A stretch of 64,000 bases of DNA, from contig CM037463.1 in NCBI GenBank assembly GCA_021014325.1, positions 24,050,526 to 24,114,525 on the forward strand. Direction: 5' to 3'. The stretch comes from Plazaster borealis (Eukaryota; Echinodermata; Asteroidea; Forcipulatida; Labidiasteridae). Shown one piece after another: positions 1 to 15,644 of this stretch. Numbering within the stretch: position 1 is the stretch's first letter; the number at the start of each line of letters is the position of its first letter. The position numbers and the translations under genes were made by a program. A model generated the notes under the pieces. The model saw only the letters and a list, made by a program, of their open reading frames with translations, had not been told where the DNA came from and made no database searches.

Positions 1-188
1 TAGGTTATAAAAAAAAATAATAATAATATTGATGAACAATGTATCAGTTATTCTTTGCATAAGTTTTAGACATTTGCATTTATACCACTCTATACAATGT
101 TGGGTCCAGATAACAATTTATAAATAGTTTGTGTTACAAAGATTTTTATGTTACACTCAATAAATTTACACGCAAATGCTTTCTGTAG

Positions 189-4985
<4,797 letters not shown>

Positions 4986-5114
4986 TTGTTATGGCCCACA
5001 TCACCTCTTATGCTTGTTCAGCATCGTATATGATATTTCTCAAGAGACGTGCAATACATGCATCTGCAGGGAAAGACAGACAAGTGTTCTGGGCATGCAG
5101 TATAGTTAGATGGA

Positions 5115-5120
5115 AATAAA
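5115..5120 (+). terminator. Candidate polyadenylation signal of HSC70
   Basis: AATAAA 130 bp after the TAA stop. It is the first canonical hexamer downstream of the gene and gives a short 3' UTR. A second AATAAA occurs near 5278. Confidence 0.6.
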
Positions 5121-5573
5121 ACAAGTAACATGCATGTGTTAAACAGTTTCACCCACAAGGAATCAATCTTGTCATGGCATTCCTTCAGAACCTTGTCACT
5201 GGGGTAAAAGCCAGAGTCATATAGAAGAAAGGTCATTGGTTGTTAGAGACGGGTGCGTAAAAATTCTCCTCAAACTTAAATAAACAGCCCTATAGCCTAA
5301 CTGTGAGTCTATAAGCTTTCCAAAAGTCGCAGTTTTGACCTAGCTTTAAAATATATTTGGTGAGACTTGATGGTTAATAACAATAATTAATTTTACGTTA
5401 ATTTATGTAAGCAGTCTATTTTCTTGGTTAGTTTTTTTTTACTGTGAGGAAACTTGTACAAGTTCTATTATTGCAATGCCCCTAGATTACTGAATAATTT
5501 AACTGTTGATTAAGATAACCTTTTTTTATTCCAATTATTATAATCAAGTCAAATTCGGGTATTTTAGCTTCCT

Positions 5574-5934
5574 TTAAAGGGTGTGTATAACATTGGTAAG
5601 AGTAAAACTATAAATGTTCACAGATTTGCACACAAGATACATGATATAAAGATGGTCATGGAGGGAAACTCCCTTTGCAATATGTTTGCTTGAAATGCAA
5701 TAGTTTTTTGAGAAATGAGTAAAACAATTAGTTTTGATCTTGTAAGTCAAAAACTCAATGTTTGAATACAGTGCAAACATTTAAAGGGTTTTTCCCACTT
5801 ATTTTGTGACTCCAATGACCGATTGAGCTTCAACTTTCACAGGTTTTTATTTCATGTATATGTTGGGTCACATCAAGTGTGGATACTGGTCTTTGACAAT
5901 TACCAATGTTACACATGCGCTTAAAGTCTATATA
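5574..5934 (+). mobile_element. TM-C element, copy 1 (TTAA-bounded non-autonomous transposon)
   Basis: About 360 bp running from TTAAAGGGTGTGTA to a TTAA after ACACATGCGC. TM-C hallmarks are ATGTTCACAGATTTGCACAC near the left end and GTGTGGATACTGGTCTTTGA near the right. The right half matches the TM-A block containing TTTCACAGGTTTGTTA, so C and A share ancestry. It carries no coding capacity. The TTAA duplication recalls piggyBac-type transposition, but the supplier of transposase is not in the window. Confidence 0.7.
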
Positions 5935-7496
5935 AATGAGTAGATCTTCAACATGCACATATCTCCGGGAAAATAAGTTCACAGTTTTTCCCTTAAAATT
6001 AATATTGCATATTTTTATGGGTATGACGACCAAAGACTTATTAATTGCACTGGATAAAAGTAATGTTACCAACTTATAAAACGAGATGCTGAAAGAAGAT
6101 AACATTATTTTGCAATCACAGGTTTCAAGACAGGGCCTAAACACACCTCCATACGTACTTTGTGTTATTGATAGTAAAGTGTACCAGATATGTTTTTTTC
6201 CAACATTGAGGTCAAATTGGTCCCTGTTGAGATGGGGTCATTACTTCATTCAGATCCTTAAAACCTCTTGCACGATTTCTCAAAAACATATGGCTCTAGT
6301 TTCATTGCTCAGCTTACTGGTAAATTCTGCGCTTACCGCCGTAGCGTCATGCGCTTTGCAGAGTGCAGTAAAGCAAAGAATTCCGTGGTAACCAGTGTTA
6401 TGAAATTGGGCCCCGATTTGTCCTTATCGCCATAGTGGTATTTAGTGTGATGTGTGACATTGCAGTTGTAAATGAGATTGATCTAATTCTGAGATCAATC
6501 TTGGTGCTTTTAATTGAACAAGATGTGAATCAGTTGCATATTACTAGTGCCCAATTGTAGTGGATAAACCCAGGAGTTTGTGGAGTAAAATGGTGTAGAA
6601 CTTTTTGCATGACGATAGGTTTATTTTATTGTAAGACGAAGAAGCTAAGAGTGTAAACCAATATCACAACACAAATATCATATAAGTTAAGGAAAACAAT
6701 AAAAATATATAACAATGCCCAGAACACAACATTGCTTTGATTTGTTTGTCTGTTAAAATTATTCTTACTGTGTCTTGTTTGCTACTTAATGTTGTATGGC
6801 CCAATTTTCCCTAATATAATTTTTTTACAAATTTTATTTGATATTTTTTCTCTGATTGAATTTTGACAGTTGATGCTGTTTCAAAACAAGTATACAACAA
6901 CTTTCGCATGCTACATGCAATGCACACATTGTATGCAAAGTTGTTTGTACATGGCTGATGAATGTGAAGTAATGTTGGGATCCCGAAAATAATTGATTGC
7001 TAGATTTTAATCAACTACCACTAAGTAATCACTGCCGTTTTTGTCATGCAATAGCTTGTATCTATACAAAATAGCTATTTAAAATTTTAATATGTTTGGG
7101 TCAAATCGGGTCGGACCTAGCATCTTTAATAATTTTAAACGTGTGGGGGGGTGGGGTTGGGCAAAATCAAGGGTTTTTTAGCTGAGGAGAAGAAATGGAT
7201 TTTTTGGTAGGGACAGCTTAAAAAAACAGAACAAAATTGCCCTGTTCTGCACGTTAACGTGACATGAATAATGACTGGAAAAAATGTGTTGCCTTTGAAA
7301 CCCTTTGCCCTATCTTCGGTCCCAGCACCCCGCCCCGCCGACCCCGCCACCAGCCGAACGATGACCATGAGCAAAATACGACACGAGAGGGGGTGCACTT
7401 GTGCATGGATTTTGGAAATCCGCTTTAAGTTTTCTACAAGTCAGCAGAGAGAGCGGCCGAAATAGCAATTTTTTAACAATATTTCATAACATCTCA
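5935..7496. other. Intergenic between HSC70 and MTX2; likely MTX2 promoter at right end
   Basis: Mostly AT-rich unique-looking sequence. At 6340-6412 there is a fragment ending TTATGAAATTGGGCC, the terminal motif of a foldback family seen again at 9.3, 18.0, 39.6 and 63.5 kb. Around 7290-7400 the sequence turns GC-rich with several CpGs, a plausible promoter for the downstream gene. No TATA box is obvious. Confidence 0.45.
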
Positions 7497-10400
7497 ATGG
7501 CTACACCGCTCCTAACGAGAGCTGCAGAAATAAACATCACTGCACGAGGTAAGAGACTGTCGATTAATGGGGTAACTTAGGCAGAATGTTTTCACCGAGT
7601 GCAGGCCTATCTACTGTACTCGGCAGAATGCAGAAGTCAGTGGTGCTCCCTGCCTGCAACTACTGAGTGCTAGTGTTTTTTTTATTTGTAGTGACTAGAT
7701 TTTACGATTTATCATAAAAATAGTACGATTACGACTCACGAGTTACTTACAGGTTGTGTCATCATTTTGGTTTTTTTCAACGTAATACTGAATACTGATG
7801 ATATACTGGCAAAAACTAAGAAAAGTCACTTGTGAAAATTGAATGCAATACAAATTTGCACAGTCGGTGTCTTGTCTACTGATGTACTGAGTACTGTACT
7901 GAGTACTGTACTGTCTACCTACTTACTTGGTACATAGAGCAAGGACCAGTTGCTCTATCATGTCTATGCTTGGTACTTGTTGGGAAAACAGGAAAATACT
8001 AAGCCCTGGTAAATAAAGTGGTAGGACGTCAGTGCCAATGAGGAGTCCAACCTGGGCTAGAAAACACCGCCTCTCTACACCTCTCTGTTGATGCATGGGA
8101 TGTGGATGTTTATTATTGTGAACAATTTTGCCCGATAAATGGGGTAAATTCAGATTGTGCACAATCTGCAGGTTTGGAACGTCTGCCTCATATTTCTTTT
8201 AAATTTGTAAAACTAATAGGCCTTTTTGTAATTGCTATTGCTTATCTAATTCTAACCTTTATAAAAAGACAGTGAATATTACACCCGGTGCTGGGAATCA
8301 TTTTCCAGTAAACACTAAAAAGCCAGACAGCATAGCACCCTCTTTGATGCGAACACGATCCGAGTAGCCACAATTTTTATTAAGTTTAAACATGTAGGAT
8401 TAGGAAGAAGAAGAAAATAACCTTCAAATTCGGTTGTTCAGCGTGACACGATGTTGAGCCGATGTCTTCAAGGCTGAAGGTACGATGTTCGATTGAACGC
8501 GCAAGTTTCAAATTTTGTTTTCATCCCTAAAATTGTGTTGATCAGAGGGTTATTGTAAAGGCAGTTAGATTTACACGAAGATGGACAACGTGTCCACCTT
8601 GGGCTTGGAAGGGGTTGGGGATTCCTGAGATCATGCTCTCTTTAGTCTTAAACCACAGGAGGTAAACAACATGTTTTATTGAACTAAGCACTGCATGCCC
8701 ACAGTAAGCTACCACTGGCGTTAGTTAACCTTATCAAAAAGTGTTGCATAAAAACTTGGTAAAGTTTATGCAGCCTTTCTTTTTTTGTATTTTCTTCATT
8801 GTTTTCCTTTGTTTACTTCCACCAGGTGACCAACCAATCATTGCAGACTATGTAGAGATTTACCAGCAGCATGAAGGTAAAGATAGTTGTGGTTTCAGAC
8901 ATCTTGACCACCTCAAATCAATCTCATAATTTGGTTTCATTTTGATGGATTATATCCCCCAGACTACCCCCAAATCACCCTAAGGCCCATGTCTCACGAG
9001 GCAATTTAGTCAACCAGTTCCAGGCAGTCTCCATGAATCAATTTAGGCATTCACATTTGAATATTCACATATTTTTCTTGGGGATCGTATTACACTGTTT
9101 TAAAAAGTACTCATGTGCTACTAAAGTGATCCCGTAGCACCCACTGCGGTTGGTTGCCTCCAAGTTGCCTGTAAAAGTTACCTCGTGTGACAGGGCCCGT
9201 AGTCTCATCATGAGGTAAATTGCATGGAAGTCTGTACATTTATTGATCAGATGGATGAGCAATGTTCACTCTTAACACTTTTCTGCTGGCCAAATGTCAG
9301 TTAAAACACCTGGGCCAAATTTCATAAAGCTGTTAAGCAGAAAAAAATGCTTAGCAAATTGATTAGTGACGAGAGGTATCGATATGGCGCACTGCCCTTG
9401 GTAGCGAGGCTGCTTTTTATGGCCAGATGCTGAGGATCTTGGCTAAGGGTGCATGTGCTGGTAACCTCTCCCCTTTTTATCTTTTGCGTTTTTCTTAAAA
9501 GAACATTCCTTCTTTTGTGTATTTTAGTGTGTTTTTTATCTACCCTTTTGCTTTTAATACCCTACTGGTTTTTAACTATTTTTGTTTTGTGTTAAAGGGG
9601 CACACCGGCTCACCATTTTTACGTATTTTTAGTGAGTAAGTCAACAATAAATAAATAATTTGAAAAAAAAAAAAAAAAAAAAAAGCACGCATTTAACGAA
9701 AATAAAAAAAAAAAAAAACCGCGGTCGGTCAAGCATATCATTTTCCTTTTCCCGCCGCAGGTGCAGCAAATCCAAAGTCACCACTGCACTGCCCCTAACC
9801 CCTTGGAACCAAACGTGATTATGGTCTGGCCACCAGCCCAGACAGGCCAGAAGCCACGGCTAGCTGGCAAGCTTAGAGTTCTGGCCCCCTAGTTTCAACG
9901 GCTGGCGGGATGTAGCCCCATGTAGGCCCGGCTGACCTGATATGCCCCAAGGCTTTTCTCACGCCTTTTGGGCCATGCACGCCGCCGTTACACGCCCATT
10001 GAATCGGACTCAATGAATCGTTGATTTTTATTTTTTATTTTTTTTTTTTTTCTTAATTTGAATACATGATCTTTTTATTGAAGACTTTTAATTCTTAATA
10101 ATATTTGTGTGAAAAGATTTCAATTTGGTTTAGTAAGTTACTTTTAAAACACTGATTAAAAGGTAAACGGAAGGTCACGTGATTGTTCAAACCCAGCTTG
10201 TGGTTTTGTGTATTTTGTGGTTCAAACTAACTTAGTGAAAAAGATAAATTTATAAACTTTTTTAAATTTTTGAATTTTGTTTTTTTAATTTTTGTAGACT
10301 GTTCTTTTTTTCCTGGAAGAGTTATTTGTCATATTTTCCTTTAAGCCCTTTGAGGCTCTGTGTAAGGCATTTTATAAATACTTGTTACTATTTTTTTTTT

Positions 10401-13400
10401 TTTTTTAAATTCCTCATCAAGAATATCCACATTAGAATTTGAGTTTGATCTTTTCTTGCTCTTTGTTTGTAGATCAGATTCTTCTTCCAGAGGCAGTACA
10501 GGGTCTGGCTGTCAAGACGTTCCTCCATATGTGCAACATCAATTACCACAAGAAGATGCGCTACAATGCAGAACAGATGTCTCCCTCAAGTTCGTCTTAA
10601 TTCTTTCTTTCTTTTTCATATTGCGATAAAAATCAAAATCTAAGTAAATTATTGTAGGGCTGATACAAAAAATTAATGTAGGGTATATATTGATGATTGT
10701 GTAGATTACTTACATTTAGTTCAACTTTGTTTAGCCTTTGAGAAAGACTCTGCTTGGGTTGAAACCTAACACCATTAATAATTGTTTGCATTTATACCAC
10801 GGGTCATTTTGGTCGGTAATCAGTTAGCAATCCAGCTAATTTTTTAACAGTTTTGTTTTGATTACTTATTTCAAGTATTACAATTATTCTGTTAATTATT
10901 GTTTTATTTGTATCTATTTACAGAGGGCTTGCCATTTATCAAAATAGGACCACAGATTGTCGCTGAATTTGATCCCATAGTTGAGCACTTATCCCTCAAG
11001 GTGGGTTTCTTAATCTTGAAATTTCTGATTTTGGAGATTACCCCCCCCCACCCTTCTCCTGTGCTTTTCTGAAAGATTCTCGAAAAGCCCTGTTACGTCA
11101 TCACCCATGTTATGTCATTTGTAGGAGCTCCGTTTTGTATAGCCGCTTTGTTGCAGCAAGGAGGTATAACAAAGCAACATCCCACAAATGACGTCAAAGT
11201 ATTGTCATTTTGACGCACGCCGTCAACAGCAGAAGTGTTTCTAGTTTTCAAAAACTAATTTTTTGATCGGTATTCGATAATTCTGAAAAATCCAGAAAAA
11301 ATATCAAAATTACAATTTAATGATAGACAAACACATTATAAACAAGTTTAAATAGCATTCTCGTTAAATTTTTTTCCGCTCAAGTAGCTGTTTCAGGGCT
11401 CGAATTTTACACCAAGGCCAGTGATTTCAGTGACGGGCCAGTAAACTCAAGACAGGACAAGTCCAGTGTGCTTGTTTTTTTCAATTTACCATCTTTGTCT
11501 CCAAAGAATGATGTTCAAATGTTGAGTTTGATTCTCACAAATATCTTCCAATCCTGCTGAGTATCACCCATAAAACAGAAGAGATAAATCTTCTCTTAGT
11601 GTTTTTTTTTTCAAATATAACAATTTAGATGATAAAACTGTGTTCTCATTTTGATTTTAGTCTCTTAATTTTCTCATTTTGATTCTTGTCTTGTAAATAA
11701 AATCCCTGTTTTGTAAAAATTCTGAGACTACAAATCCTGCGGTCTTGTGGATTTTCCCCCCAAATTCGAGCCCTGCTGTTTAATTTACTGTCCCTCCCCC
11801 CTCCTTCAACAGGGTGTGTGTTTAGCAGCTGAACTGAGTGGATCTCAGAGAGCTGAACTGAAAGCTTACATGTCTCTTACTGTCAACAGATTACATCTAG
11901 CGGAGGTAAGTCACACAGTCAACCTTGCTTAGCAAAGATCATTCTTGATTAGACCTGTGATTGGTTCTGCACTGATAGTTGCTTAGCAAAAAAGCAATAG
12001 TATGCTATTGGCACTCGATGTGTTGGTCCTGGATGCATTTTCGTTACTCTGATCAAGTATTTTTGTTTTTGTGTGTGTCTGATTTGACGATGTCTTGAAA
12101 TTGTATCAGGAACAGCTTAGAATGGCTGAAGAACAGTAATGGAGAAGAAGTTTATCTAACCCTCCTACTCTTGGTCACATTTTCCAGTGAGTTGACCAAC
12201 CAATTGAAACCATTCAACTGCATGGGTTGTGTAGGGTGGCACAGCTGTGCTCAGAACTGACTGTACACATGTACATGTGTGTACTGTGTAGATGATTCAC
12301 CACATTGTATCATATTGCAGGCTGTCCTAGTTTATCCATCATTCAAAACCACCATGGATGATATTGAATGGTCAGACAGTAGGAGGGTTGACTGTGTACT
12401 GTGTAGATGCATTCACTACATGATATCATATTGTAGGCTGGCATAGTTCATCTATCATTCAAAACCACAGTGGATGATATTGAATGGTCAGACAGTGGGA
12501 GGGTTAACTGTACTCTGTGTAGATGCATTCACTACATGATATCATTATTGCAGGCTGTCATAGTTTATCTATCATCCAAAACCACAGTGGATGATATTGA
12601 ATGGTCAGACAGTGGGAGGGTTGAATGGGTACTGTATAGGTGCATTCACCACATGATATCATATTGCCGGCTGTCATCATTCATCTATCATTCAAAACCA
12701 CCAAGGGTGATAGTGAATGGTCAGACAGTAGAGGGGTTAAACTCTCATTTGGTAATGAAGATTATTATAACAAACTTGAAAATAACTTTGAAAGAATTGT
12801 TATATTATAAAGAAAACTGCGTTTTGATATTAAAATGTTCTTATTTACCTTTCATTTCATCCAAGTAATAAGAATGTCTGCAAACTGAACTTTCTTGGAT
12901 GATTTACCAGCAACAAATTCATCCCTAAAGATTATGTTTTTTTTCTAATTGCACCATCTTTTGCTTTAGCTTTACATAACATGGCGTGATAAGCTAACAG
13001 TCGAAGAGATCACAAAGGAACGGTATGGATCTTCGTATCCATGGCCACTGAACAAGGTCCTCCCATGGTTTAAACAGCGAGAAATAGGCCGGTACCTTCA
13101 GGCCAAAGGATGGTATGACAAGTCTATTGACCAGGTGAGTAAGAACAATCTTACATGATCCACAGATCTGGAATTTCATTTTCAACATCTTTAAAAGCTA
13201 TGGGAATATATCAAAGGGGCACCGAGGACAAGAGCAGGGGCGAGAGAGCAGGGGCAACAAAGCAGGGGCAACAAAGCAGGGGCAAGAGAGCAGGGGCAGA
13301 AGAGCAGGGATAATAGATCGGGGGCAAGACAGCAAGGGCAGTAGAGCAGGGACAATAGAGCGGGGGGCAAGAGAGCAAGGGCAGAAGAGCAGGGGCAAGA

Positions 13401-14272
13401 GCAGGGGCAACAGAGCAGGGGTAAGAGAGCAGGGGCAGAAGAGCAGGGACAATAGAGCGGGGGCAAGAGAGCAGGGCAGAAGAGCAGGGGCAAGAGAGCA
13501 GGGCAGAAGAGCAGGGACAATAGAGGGGGGCAAGAGCAGGGGCAAGAGAGCAGGGGCAACAGCAGGGACAACAGCAGGGACAACAAAGCAGGGGTAACAT
13601 AGCAGGGGTAACAGCGGGGGCAAGAGAGCAGGGGTAACAAAGCAGGGCAACAGCAGGGGCAAGAGAGCAGGGGCAACAGCAGGGACAACAACAGGGGCAA
13701 CAGCAGGGGTAACAGCAGGGGCAACGGCAGGTGCACTAGGGCAGGGGCAACGGAGGCCATCATCTCCCTGTAATGGAAGACTTTAGGGGACACTAGGTGG
13801 CAACAGACTTACCAGATAACTCCATTGGTCTGAGCATGCACAGAACAATGGATTTACCTTGTAAGTCTGCTGCCACCTAGCGTCCCAAAAGTCCCCCATT
13901 GTGCACATGCTCAGAACTACATAAACAGTGGACATTTTACCAGGTAATGCCTGCTGCCACCTAGTGTTCCAAAGTCTCACATTCCAGGCTTGATTCTGCA
14001 CTGTTGCTTTCCTTTGTTTAATTCCTCTGATTTTCCTTTTGATTTGTTTTCAGGTTTATACAGAGGTGAACTTGTGTTGTAAGGCACTGTCACATAAACT
14101 AGGTGATCAATATTATTTCTTCATTGACCGGTGAGTATCTTCTTACATTTATAGTCCCTTGCACTTGCCGTCTCCACATGAAATTCTGTGATTTTTTTCT
14201 GTCTTAAATTTGTCTTCATTTTGCTAAGCGCCTTGTAATAGGCAACTAGAATGATGGCGCTCTACAAATGCC

Positions 14273-14306
<34 letters not shown>

Positions 14307-15644
14307 GTACATTTGGAAAGAAAAACTGCTTTTGTATTGATCACTTTCATAATAATCACTGGTATCTGTAGTATTTACCGTTATATTGACTATTGATAAT
14401 TCTTGTATTGACTATTGAATACTGTATATTGATTTTATTGAATCAATGTTATATGTATTGATAATTGACGTATTTATCACATTTGTTGACTACCGTTATA
14501 TTTTGTAATAATTTCAATCTCATTGAGTATTTGATGACTGTCACATTGCATTCTCTATATATTTTGTCACTAATTATTTGTGATTGATCATTTCAGTCTT
14601 TAAACTGCTAACAATGATATTGATAATATTATTGATTGCATTGATTGTTTTTACTATTTCTTATTGATATTGATCACTCATATATATATCAAATCATCAA
14701 ATAGGAGAATTACTTTTGGTATTGATTGAGGCTAGACTATCCTTTTGGTTAACTTCATAAATAAGTTCTTAGGAATAAAAGTATAATCGTCAACGGGAAC
14801 TATATCTTAAAATAAACAGCTTATTGCTTTTCTTGTATCCGGCTTGGGCTTCTGGTTTGGCTCCGGCTTGGGCTCTGTCATCAATTTTGGAACAGTTTGC
14901 ATTTTGTACAGACTAGTTCGCAAATACATTTTACGTGCGATTTATGGCTAAGGCTCTCGTAAAATGTGTATGTGAAGTAGTCCATTGAGTTTCCCTCATC
15001 AAACAGAGCCCAGAGCCAGAGACGGATCCTAAGCCAAGGTTTTGAATCCTGTCATATATTGGTTGTAGATGAATCTAAACTGTACAAACAAAGTCCTCTA
15101 TAGACCTTATGCAAATGATGTCATCAGACTATTGTAGCACCCTCTTACTGAGGTCAGGAGTAAGTTACACGTTAGCCCATTCTGTATGCAATGTGCACTT
15201 ACACAAGGTGCTTGTTTTCATCATTTCTTCATCATGTACCACCAAGAGGGTGTTTGGAAGATGTCAATGCATAAGGTCTACTGACTGATCCTTCAAATAA
15301 TGATGTCCAGAAAGTAGACAAATGTAGGTCAGGTCAGGTCAGGTCAGGTCAGGTCAGGTCAGGTCAAACCCATAGTGAGGAGTTCTCCCTCTGCCCTATT
15401 TAAGTTCACAACAACCTTGTCATTATCAAGCCTCCCTTTCCACAGAGACTAACTTGTAAGTGTTTTATTTCCCTGCAGCCCAACGGAGTTAGATGCTCTG
15501 GTATTTGCACACCTGCGTGCGTTATTGACTACAGAGCTGACTAGTGCCCGGTTGGCCGACATTGTTAAGGAGTACGAGAATCTCATCAGATTCTGTGATC
15601 GAATTCATCAGAGATATTTCGTTGAGGATGATGGAGAAAGTTGA
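7497..15644 (+). CDS. MTX2: Metaxin-2, mitochondrial outer-membrane import factor
   Basis: Partner of metaxin-1 on the cytosolic face of the mitochondrial outer membrane, associated with the SAM complex that inserts beta-barrel proteins (family knowledge). Coding exons: 7497-7548, 8826-8876, 10473-10589, 10924-11000, 11813-11905, 12970-13134, 14054-14130 and 15479-15644 (TGA stop). Phases join exactly to 265 codons plus stop, against 263 aa in human metaxin-2. Diagnostic segments are YQQHEGDQILLPEAVQGLAV, FLHMCNI, AEQMSPSKGLPFIKIG, ERYGSSYPWPLNKVLPW, KALSHKLGDQYYFFIDRPTE and ELDALVFAHLRALLTTELT. Together they give a GST-like fold: N-terminal thioredoxin-like half (residues about 35-100) and C-terminal helical half (about 130-250). 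No transmembrane segment is seen, as expected for metaxin-2. Exon 1 (MATPLLTRAAEINITAR) rests on frame and splice fit rather than conservation. The exon 3 donor (GTTCGT) is weak but is the only one that keeps frame. Confidence 0.93.
7549..8825 (+). other. MTX2 intron 1, nothing clearly recognised
   Basis: 1.28-kb intron. It includes a short run of TACTGAGTACTGTACTGAG phrases near 7880-7915 (a simple imperfect repeat), otherwise unremarkable AT-rich sequence. Confidence 0.6.
9304..9360 (+). repeat. Fragment of the CATAAAGCTG foldback family
   Basis: The segment GGGCCAAATTTCATAAAGCTG followed by AAGCAGAAAAAAATGCTTAGC matches one terminus of the foldback family described at 17961-18232. The opposite arm is not present here. 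Confidence 0.5.
9361..9683 (+). mobile_element. Possible 3' end of a retroposed element with poly(A) tail
   Basis: A segment beginning near CGACAGAGGTATCGA-like sequence runs into AATAAATAAATAATTTG and then about 22 A residues (9662-9683). A polyadenylation hexamer followed by a long A-tract is the signature of a reverse-transcribed insertion. No open frame or target duplication was identified, so LINE-tail versus processed transcript is undecided. Confidence 0.35.
9719..10034. repeat. GC-rich island bounded by an A-tract and a T-tract
   Basis: About 300 bp of clearly GC-richer sequence in an AT-rich intron, with A15 immediately left (9703-9718) and a T-rich run immediately right (10026-10052). 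I do not recognise it as rRNA, 5S, U-snRNA or SRP RNA. It may be the body of an unidentified retroposed element or foldback loop. Confidence 0.4.
11107..11202. repeat. Short inverted repeat in MTX2 intron 4
   Basis: ATGTCATTTGTAGGA on the left is mirrored by TCCCACAAATGACGT on the right, about 65 bp apart, giving a foldback of roughly 95 bp. Confidence 0.5.
11394..11775. mobile_element. hAT-like non-autonomous element in MTX2 intron 4
   Basis: Terminal inverted repeats CAGGGCTCGAATTT and AAATTCGAGCCCTG (14 bp, perfect) enclose about 380 bp of non-coding sequence. CTGTTT flanks both ends (or GCTGTTT if the terminal C/G is not counted). A CAGGG terminus is typical of hAT elements, which normally make 8-bp duplications; only 6-7 bp match here. 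The right terminus lies 38 bp upstream of exon 5, so the element abuts the splice acceptor's branch/pyrimidine region. Confidence 0.75.
12275..12745 (+). repeat. 117-bp tandem repeat, four copies, in MTX2 intron 5
   Basis: The phrase ATTGAATGGTCAGACAGT recurs at about 12362, 12479, 12596 and 12714, a 117-118 bp period, each time embedded in similar sequence (CACTACATGATATCATATTG, then CAGGCTGTCATAG). The last copy is the most diverged. The frame is open by chance through part of the array; I do not consider it coding. Confidence 0.85.
13215..13755 (+). repeat. G-rich minisatellite in MTX2 intron 6
   Basis: Around 540 bp built from variants of AGCAGGGGCAAGAG / AGCAGGGGCAACA, some 35 units of 11-15 bp. 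The plus strand is strongly purine- and G-biased, with GGGG runs every 10-14 bp, so the intron RNA has G-quadruplex potential. The Pro/Leu/Cys-rich open frames on the minus strand are by-products of the repeat. Confidence 0.92.
13772..13985. mobile_element. Foldback element with CTAGGTGGCA arms, copy 1
   Basis: Three arms related to GACTTTGGGACGCTAGGTGG occur here: plus orientation at about 13779-13815, minus at 13858-13893 and minus at 13946-13979. GCATGCTCAGA-type sequence lies between them. A second copy is at 44319-44457. Each arm matches the vertebrate CTCF core consensus (from memory) at 12 or 13 of 14 positions: 13790-13803 plus, 13870-13883 minus and 13954-13967 minus. Confidence 0.65.
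14190..14310 (+). repeat. SINE 3'-end remnant with (ATTG)n tail
   Basis: GCTAAGCGCCTTGTAATAGG... GCGCTCTACAAATGC is followed by about eight ATTG/GATT units (14275-14306). The GCGC-rich 3' segment with a simple tail is characteristic of the tRNA-derived SINEs elsewhere in the window. The head is missing. Confidence 0.5.
15102..15279. mobile_element. Foldback with AGACCTTATGCA termini
   Basis: Left end AGACCTTATGCAAATGATGT is mirrored by GATGTCAATGCATAAGGTCT at the right, with TATAGACC/GGTCTACT flanks. It lies in MTX2 intron 7. The ends resemble those of the elements at 21760-21900 and 61598-61744. Confidence 0.6.
15326..15365 (+). repeat. (AGGTC)8 microsatellite
   Basis: Eight perfect AGGTC pentamers, which also create overlapping AGGTCA motifs. 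It lies in the last MTX2 intron, 113 bp upstream of exon 8. Confidence 0.95.

Noticed and set aside
9719..10034. rRNA fragment
   Set aside because: A phrase resembling a 28S segment (GTAACGGCGG) was noticed on the minus strand, but the neighbouring sequence does not follow rRNA.
12470..12868. 132-codon frame
   Set aside because: Produced by the 117-bp tandem repeat within an MTX2 intron.
13191..13793. 200-codon Leu/Pro/Cys-rich minus-strand open frame
   Set aside because: It is open in several frames at once because of the minisatellite; no start context or domain.
15326..15365. Nuclear receptor response element from AGGTCA half-sites
   Set aside because: The 5-bp period does not give any standard direct-repeat spacing; better explained as a microsatellite.
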